This document shows, one piece after another, positions 58,901 to 64,000 of a stretch of DNA of 64,000 nucleotides. Below the pieces are notes generated by a model. The model was not told where the DNA came from. It did not search any database and worked only from the letters and a program-made list of their open reading frames with translations. Origin of the DNA: Notamacropus eugenii (taxonomy: Eukaryota > Chordata > Mammalia > Diprotodontia > Macropodidae). The stretch's first letter is position 1. Each line of letters starts with the position of its first letter. Location of the stretch: positions 50,406,771 to 50,470,770 of the forward strand of contig NC_092875.1 of NCBI RefSeq assembly GCF_028372415.1, written 5' to 3'. The translations under genes were made by a program, and so were the position numbers.

Positions 58901-59000
58901 GATTTACAAATGATTTAAAAGTCAGTGCCTTCATACAAATAAATCTTTAAATGTAATAGAACTTTCCCCCATAAAACCTCCCAGTGGGCACAGTGACTTC
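55942..59000. mobile_element. AT-rich LTR-element fossils
   Basis: 55,942-56,450 is interior next to the LTR at 55,559. From about 56,450 the sequence matches 1,144-2,085 and 10,040-11,190 in the same orientation. A purine tract (aaaagaaaaagaggg, 58,699-58,713) is followed by an LTR-like start tgtcctgtatc. No gag, pol or env is recognised. Probably a minus-strand element joined to a plus-strand non-autonomous element. Boundaries uncertain. Confidence 0.5.
58330..58392. repeat. (TATG/CATA)n simple repeat
   Basis: Degenerate catgtatgtatacgcacata and acatatatgtatatatatac. Confidence 0.75.
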
Positions 59001-59477
59001 CCTTTTGTAACTGCAGGGCATATTCCCCACACAGTTTGTCTTCATTTCAGTTGGTTTCAACACAGGGGTAGGTTATTAAGACTATATTTGCTTGGGGATA
59101 ACACAAAATTTTCCAGTCTAGAGTTTTTGGTAAAGTGCTGGATGACCACTGTTCTCTCGTTGTTGAATCTCTTAAAGGTGGAAGGGATTATTATATCATG
59201 AAAAGAACTGTACATGCCAGAAAGTTTTGCAGAATTTTAGACTGCTAAATTATGTACTGTCTTTACAATTATCCATCAGTAACTTTGTTTCTTGAATTCA
59301 CATATTACTTTAGTTTATCAATTGATCAACCAATATTGTTGAGTAACTATTATGTGTAATTTGCCATGGAGGGTTTTATGTTATTGTAACATTAAGTTAT
59401 TTTATTTTTACAGCATCTCTGTGAGGCAGTTAATATGTAAGTGGAAATGCTAAAGTGTGTCTTTACCCTTATTTTAG
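59001..59477 (+). other. Probable ANKLE2-like intron; nothing else recognised
   Basis: Upstream of the ankyrin exon. It ends in a good polypyrimidine/acceptor (gtctttacccttattttag). The preceding ANKLE2 exon was looked for and not seen. Confidence 0.45.
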
Positions 59478-59600
59478 GGAAATGATACTCCTCTGCATTT
59501 TGCTTGCAAATTTGATAACACAGATATAGACAATGTAGTTTTTTTACACCCTGGTATTATAAAAAATCCTAAAAAGAGATATTTACAAACTCATGAAGCT
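59478..59600 (+). pseudogene. ANKLE2: ANKLE2 (LEM4) ankyrin-repeat exon
   Basis: A 123-base open exon with acceptor attttag and consensus donor gtaagt. It reads [20 protein letters not shown], then VFLHPGIIKNPKKRYLQTHE-A. Human ANKLE2 as I recall it has [20 protein letters not shown], then SHHLIVKNSRNKYDKTPED. ANKLE2 is an inner nuclear membrane/ER protein with a LEM domain and ankyrin repeat that acts in nuclear envelope reassembly by regulating BAF phosphorylation. The TPLHFA core is intact, but the helix-loop Gly and the DVVNVL positions have changed. No other ANKLE2 exon is visible, so it is called a relic. ANKLE2 and GOLGA3 are neighbours in human, which supports the call. Confidence 0.78.
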
Positions 59601-59899
59601 GTAAGTTAACCATTAAATTTAATAATTAATTACAATATTATTTATTTGTGAACCTGACCATGAATTGTGTTAGGTATGTGAGACTTTTGCTCATTGGTCC
59701 AGGAGGACATACACTGGGCATTTTCCATTCTTGGTAATTGATGGCACTAATGTGCTCATATTCTTGTCATATTAGGTTCTGCAAACATTTATGAAACTCC
59801 TCATGTGTTCAGGTGCTCATCGAGGTGATATGTGTGGGTATGGAAACAAAAAGCAGCCTCTTCCCTCTGTCATTCAGTCCGTTAAGCATTTATTAAATG
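59601..59899 (+). other. Intron or junction sequence after the ANKLE2-like exon
   Basis: No exon recognised. Somewhere between here and 62,538 the ANKLE2-like intron must join GOLGA3 intron sequence. From about 59,880 a dispersed repeat begins (gttaagcatttattaaatgc). Confidence 0.4.
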
Positions 59900-60364
59900 C
59901 CTCCTCTGTTCCAGGCACTGGGTTAAGCCCTGGGGAATGCAAAGAAGTGGAAAACACAGTCCCGTCTCCTAAGGAGCTCACTCTGTAATGGGGGAGATAG
60001 CAAACGAACAATATACATATATGTGTATGTAATATATGTTTATGTGTGTATCATATATGTAGAATGGCTCATGCTACTTTGCACCTGCAGCATTCCTTGG
60101 TTTTATCTCCATGGGACAACATGCCCCTTCCAGGATGAACTCATCACTTGTAAACTCTAACATCATCCTGCTAAGTCCACCTCTCGCTCAGCCATTTTCC
60201 CCCTCTAATTGGAGGGTTAGAGGAGGAGGACCAAACTCCTCCTGATGCCTTTTTTTATGAAGGGCAGAAACTGGACTAACCCCTCACTCCACTTTGCATC
60301 TGCTGTTCTGCCTGGTTTTGATTCTAGGGAACAAGATATCTCCTCCTGTGTCTCTTCCCCCTCC

Positions 60365-60500
60365 TCAGGATGGCTCCAGAGGAGAAAGTGAAGCTAATGA
60401 CTTTGCACAGCCTTCCCTCACTGAAATCCAGTTCACTTGCATGTCATGGCATCATCGTGATATCATGCTCCTCTTTGAAAATGAAGGACAAACAACAATT
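60365..60500 (+). mobile_element. RTE-dependent SINE (copy B, first)
   Basis: ccctcactgaaatccagttc, cacttgcatgtcatggcatc, and an RTE-type 3' end (gctcctctttgaaaatgaag). Pair of 6,895-7,035. Confidence 0.78.
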
Positions 60501-60944
60501 GGGGACCCAACTGGCCAGTTGGGCAACACAGCTGCTTTATTTCTTTTCTTCCTTCCTTTCTTGCCTTCCTTCTTGCTTTCCTTCTTTCTCCTTCTTTCTT
60601 TCCCTTCTTGTTTGCTGAAACCTGGCAAGATATCTTGGGATTTATAGGCTAGATTTCTTTCTTAAGGACCTTGCCTTAAACTCAGATCACTCTGTTTCTC
60701 ATTGATTGGCCAACAGTTGTTCCCAGCCCAATCACCACCTGGTCATTGTTTCGGCCCTGATTGACTCAGAGGGAATACAAATAGCAATTGTTTCAATTTT
60801 TGCCAAAAACCCTGAGGGTCTTCCCCTCCCAGATTGATTTTTACTTAGCCTTAGACTTTAGTTTAAAAAGACCATAGTCTCCCACTTCATCCTAGGTCAT
60901 CTCCAGTCATCCTGATGTACATCTTGCTTCTGGACCCAGTTGGT

Positions 60945-61080
60945 TCCAGAGGAGATAGTGAGGCTGATGACTGCACAGCTCTCCCTCACTGAAATCCAAT
61001 TCACTTACATGCCATAGCATAGCATCACCTCCCTGATGTCATGTTCCTCTTCAAGAATGAAGGACCACTACCACCATCTA
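60945..61080 (+). mobile_element. RTE-dependent SINE (copy B, second)
   Basis: ccctcactgaaatccaattc followed by cttacatgccatagcat and an RTE-type end (cctcttcaagaatgaaggac). Pair of 7,510-7,645. Confidence 0.78.
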
Positions 61081-61129
61081 GTGTTTCAGCATTCTTTTTT
61101 TTGATAGGAAATATCTATGCTGTCAGGGT

Positions 61130-61622
61130 ATGAGATTTCTGTCATCTAAAAGTCTTGGCCAGAGTGAAAAAGGAAGAGAGCAGGTAGGATTGCCTTTGGG
61201 AAATTGCAATTTCTTTGGTGACCTTTTCTTCCCAGAGCAAAAGAACCCTTTTTGAATAGCAGTATTCTGCCAATGTTGATGGCTGCAAGGCATGGAACAC
61301 AATGGTCTCTAAAGCCTGGAAAACAAAAGGGCAAAAACATAGAGGGAGATGGGGTAGAAATGTGGGGACAAGCTGCCCCACAGGACTAACTAGAATAAAA
61401 AAGTACCAAAGAATTATGACTGGAAGCTGGATTGGTCATGTGGTGAGGATGGCATGTGCACAGTCCAAGAGGTCCACCTGTGTCCTCATGGGCTTAGGAG
61501 AAAGAGAAGAAAGCCCGTCACATGTTGGCATCACCCTCTGGCAGACCTGTGTGTGCACAGATTTGGCCTCAGTTCTTCATCACTCCAAGCCCAGTGCTTT
61601 ACACCTTGTGCCACCCAAGCTG
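61130..61622 (+). mobile_element. Old LINE pol C-terminal remnant (copy B)
   Basis: Open for about 120 codons: SKAWKTKGQKHRGRWGRNVG, then IMTGSWIGHVVRMACAQSKR. The GHVVRM segment resembles the region after RT in RTE/CR1-like LINEs. Copy B is less interrupted than copy A (7,690-8,175). No other domain to confirm. Confidence 0.4.
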
Positions 61623-61624
61623 TC

Positions 61625-61735
61625 GCAGGAAGACCTAAGTTCAAATCCCACCTCAGACACTTCCTAATTGTGTGACCTTGGGTATGTCACTTCACTGGTG
61701 TATTCCCCAGAAAATTCTATAATACAAGTTCCCAG
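61625..61735 (+). mobile_element. MIR/THER-type SINE fragment (copy B)
   Basis: gacctaagttcaaatcccac, ttgtgtgaccttgggtatgt. Pair of 8,180-8,290. Confidence 0.8.
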
Positions 61736-61866
61736 TGAGCTGGACCTAGCTCATACACATACAATTCTCTCAACTGATGACACCACAGATCTAGTGTGAG
61801 AGAACCAAACCAGCACTCAAGTATTTCTCTCTTTCTCTTTTGTTTTTGTTTTAAACGTTTTAGACC

Positions 61867-62450
61867 TGAAAGTTTGGTTAAAAGAGGCAAACAGTCTAGT
61901 TGGCATATAAATTCATATTGTTTCTTCCCTTAATGCTAGCTGAAGCTAGCGAACATGTATGTATGTACAAGGAACCAGAATGTGAATTCTGACTGTCTGA
62001 ACAAAAGAATGAGAAGGCTTAAATCCATTTAATAACAATCCCAAATCAGTACTCAAATTTGTGATCTCCATATATGTTTTACCATAGTATGAGAAAGGAA
62101 TTTTCTTCATTGAATAGGAGGTAAATACAATAAGATAAGAGAGTTGACAAAGTGCCAGTTGAAATTACGACCCAGGATGTCTGTGTTTTCTTTGCCATTA
62201 ACATGAGATTACATAGTATATGCCCATAAAATGTTAAGATAAGACAAGTCCCCCTATTCAAGAGAGTGCCTGAGGTTAAGGTCTCTTATTCTGGTCAGCT
62301 TCATCTTGCCTTGTTGATACAGGAAGAGGCATTCTCTGAGTTTACTCAGAGACCAAAGAAAGCATATCTGTTAGGCTGAGGGGCTTCTCCTGGCTTATTA
62401 GTTCAGACTGGGGTTCTTATTGAGGTTCAAATGAGATTAAATGATTATCA
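61867..62450 (-). mobile_element. Solo LTR in the GOLGA3 intron, copy B
   Basis: 584 bases from tgaaagtttgg to atgattatca. It occupies the place held by the whole provirus (8,400-19,867) in copy A: the left flank matches 6,445-8,399, the right flank (acctgaacagtagcccac) matches 19,868 onward (acctaaatgacagctcac). It thus formed by recombination between two LTRs. Confidence 0.8.
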
Positions 62451-62537
62451 ACCTGAACAGTAGCCCACAAAAGGGACAAGTGAACAATGAAGTTGTGGTG
62501 TTGTATTGAAGTGGTTTATGGTGTTGATTTCCCACAG

Positions 62538-62891
62538 ATAAAGCTGACTTTGCATCAGCGAGATGTTCAGCTGGATGCCCTGCAGCAGGAACACCTGGAC
62601 CTCATGAAGCAGCTCACCCTGAGCCAGGAGACTCTGCACACCCAGGAGCAGGCTTTCAGCGAGCTGCAGACCCGCCACGAGGAGCTGCAGGCCAGGTTGG
62701 AGGAGCTCCAGAGAGATGTGGGCACCAAAGACAACACCCTTCCAGTTCTACAGAATGAAAAGATCATCCTGGAGGAGGCATTGCAAGAGGCCTGGGCAGG
62801 CAAGGAGGAGCCCAGCAGTTGGAGGTGAATGCAGATGCCACCTCAGCTCTTGGAGTAGCTGAGGCAGGAGATAGCTGCCAAATGCAGCCAG
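62538..62891 (+). pseudogene. GOLGA3: GOLGA3-like exon, second copy
   Basis: Acceptor gatttcccacag, donor gtgagg. It opens IKLTLHQRDVQLDALQQEHL, DLMKQLTLSQETLHTQEQAF, then an open coiled coil to LQNEKIILEEALQEAWAGKE, very close to golgin A3. After GKEE the frame shifts (EVNADATS aligns in another frame). A third frame gives QLLE-stop-LRQEIAAKCSQ where the family has ETLEKLREELAIKSGQ. Two frameshifts and one stop near the end (about 62,810-62,857) break it. It is better preserved than the copy at 19,932, and the next exon is not reached before the window ends. Confidence 0.92.
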
Positions 62892-63295
62892 GTGAGGAAT
62901 TCTTTGGGAGACACATGCCTGGGTTACAGAAAGGTGCTTACTTGGTAAGATTTTTTTTTAAGCTTATATACAAGTTTTCCTTGGGGAAGACACAATGTTA
63001 GAGCTCCCAATGGGCAGAGATTGGGTTGAGAGGAAGAGGCAGAATTTAGGGAGGCCCTGTCTGCCGGGCCACCTTGGAAGCCACTGAGTCGCCTCCTTGG
63101 GCTGCTTGGCTTCTGGCACAGCAGCCAGACATTGGCAGCTACTTCTTTTTAGGAACAGTAGCTTTCTTCTTACTCTTGTTATTAATATGTATAACTATGT
63201 ATAGGGTCAGATACACATGGGTGAAGCTGTACTACTTACTTGACTTTTGAGAGAATTATCAAATTGTCATGTGCATTAGCAGTTTGAGGTGCTTT
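62892..63295 (+). other. Intron after the GOLGA3-like exon; nothing recognised
   Basis: No exon or repeat identified. The next GOLGA3 exon (VEHLQQE) is not found in the remaining 1.1 kb. Confidence 0.5.
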
Positions 63296-63430
63296 ACAAA
63301 AGGCACTATGGCCTCATGGGAGGACCACCATACCGAACATAGAGAGTTTGGTTTCATGTCTAACTTGTACTAACCCTCTGTGACATAGGGCAGATTCCTT
63401 CATACCTGGGAGCTTCAGTTTTGTTATCTG
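63296..63430 (+). mobile_element. MIR-type SINE fragment
   Basis: gtttggtttcatgtctaact, aaccctctgtgacatagggc and cttcagttttgttatctg follow the MIR body in direct orientation. Confidence 0.65.
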
Positions 63431-64000
63431 AAAATAGTCAGTAAACACTTAATAAGTGACTACTATGTGCAAGTCACTGTGCTAAGCCCTAGGGATACAA
63501 AAGGAGGCAAAAGACAGCACCTGCCCTCGAGGATCTTCCCGTGTAACAGAGAAGACAACAACAAAACAAATATGCGTGAGCAAGCAATACACAGGATAGA
63601 CAGGCAATAATTAACAGAGGGAAGGCAACAGAGGGTTGGGGAAGGTTTCCTGGAAAAGTGGGATTTTAGTTGGGACTTAAAGAAAGACAGGGAGGTCAGT
63701 ATGTGGAGTGGAGGAGGAAGAGTGTTCTGGGCATGGGGGAAAAATAGAAAACTCCCAGAGCTGAGAGATGGAGGATCTTGTTCTTGAAACAGTCATAAGA
63801 TCAGTGTCATTGCTTCAATCATTGGGGAATAAGGTGGAAGGAGACTGGAAAGGGAGGAGGGGGACAGGTTATGAAGGCTTTGAATGTCAGGCAGCATTTT
63901 CTATTTGATGCTGAAGGGAATAAGGAGCTTCTGGAGTTTGAGGGTAGGGGGAACAAGGGGTGACATGATTGGATCTGAGTTCTAGGAAAATCTTTGGACT
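63431..64000 (+). repeat. Unnamed interspersed repeat, longest copy
   Basis: cagtaaacacttaataagtg, gctaagccctagggatacaa, caatacacaggatagacagg, ttttagttgggacttaaaga, then gattttctatttgatgctga-like text near 63,900. It matches pieces at 6,445, 20,715, 39,900, 50,590, 54,855 and 59,880 and runs off the window. Confidence 0.7.

Larger units (their letters stand above)
59900..61866 (+). repeat. Segmental duplication, copy B (paralog of 6,445-8,399)
   Basis: Same parts in the same order as copy A at an offset of about 53.46 kb, e.g. caaagaagtggaaaacacag here and caaagaagtggaaaaaacag there; gtcaggatatgagatttctg there and gtcagggtatgagatttctg here. Copy B reaches further left than A, where the RTE element cuts in. 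Confidence 0.85.

Noticed and set aside
59791-59988. Possible further ANKLE2 exon after an acceptor-like tcatattag at 59,774
   Set aside because: The translation (VLQTFMKLLMCSGAHRG) does not follow the expected VICERSKNKSVEL sequence.
62079-62261. Minus-strand frame of 60 codons
   Set aside because: Lies wholly inside the solo LTR; no coding role recognised.

Overview
This is vertebrate nuclear DNA, and the repeat content points to a marsupial. It carries RTE/BovB-type LINEs with a matching short SINE, L1, several half-L1 (HAL1) elements, MIR/THER-type SINEs, a CR1/L3-like fragment and several families of LTR-element fossils. Spliced host exons are rare and mostly broken. I found no complete protein-coding gene, tRNA, rRNA or CRISPR array. 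All family names come from recognising the sequence by eye; no database search was run.

The thread through the window is a damaged, partly duplicated piece of the locus that in human 12q24.33 carries the neighbours GOLGA3 and ANKLE2. From 19,868 to about 28,330 (+) lies an intron-containing, broken copy of the 3' half of GOLGA3 (golgin-160). At least eight exons still have recognisable splice sites, and some exons are open while others carry stops and frameshifts. At 59,478-59,600 (+) is one clean ankyrin-repeat exon matching ANKLE2. At 62,538-62,891 (+) a second copy of a mid-GOLGA3 exon appears. The stretch 6,445-8,400 is a diverged duplicate of 59,900-61,867, with SINEs, LINE remnant and MIR in the same order. 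In the first copy an old provirus lies between this stretch and the GOLGA3 exon (LTRs at 8,400-8,961 and about 19,289-19,867). In the second copy a single solo LTR (61,867-62,450) sits at the same place. Segmental duplication, provirus insertion and LTR-LTR recombination can therefore be read from one window.

Layout: 1-6,444 RTE LINE split by a HAL1 insertion with a perfect 15-bp target-site duplication. 6,445-8,399 duplicated block, copy A. 8,400-19,867 provirus fossil with nested HAL1s and AT-rich LTR-element sequence. 19,868-28,330 GOLGA3 pseudogene. 28,590-41,700 LINE pieces, LTR fossils and one more HAL1. 41,725-47,690 an L1 with a full HAL1 nested in ORF2. 47,700-50,030 riboflavin kinase (RFK) retropseudogene on the minus strand, with CpG-rich 5' leader. 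51,140-52,030 CpG island ending in a candidate first coding exon (Met-Ala-Gln, then a splice donor), the only place that looks like a live promoter. 52,030-59,470 further SINE, RTE, L1 and LTR pieces. 59,478-64,000 ANKLE2 exon, duplicated block copy B, solo LTR, GOLGA3 exon and trailing repeats.

The genes do not work together as a pathway. What the window records is decay of a duplicated host locus under heavy retrotransposon load.
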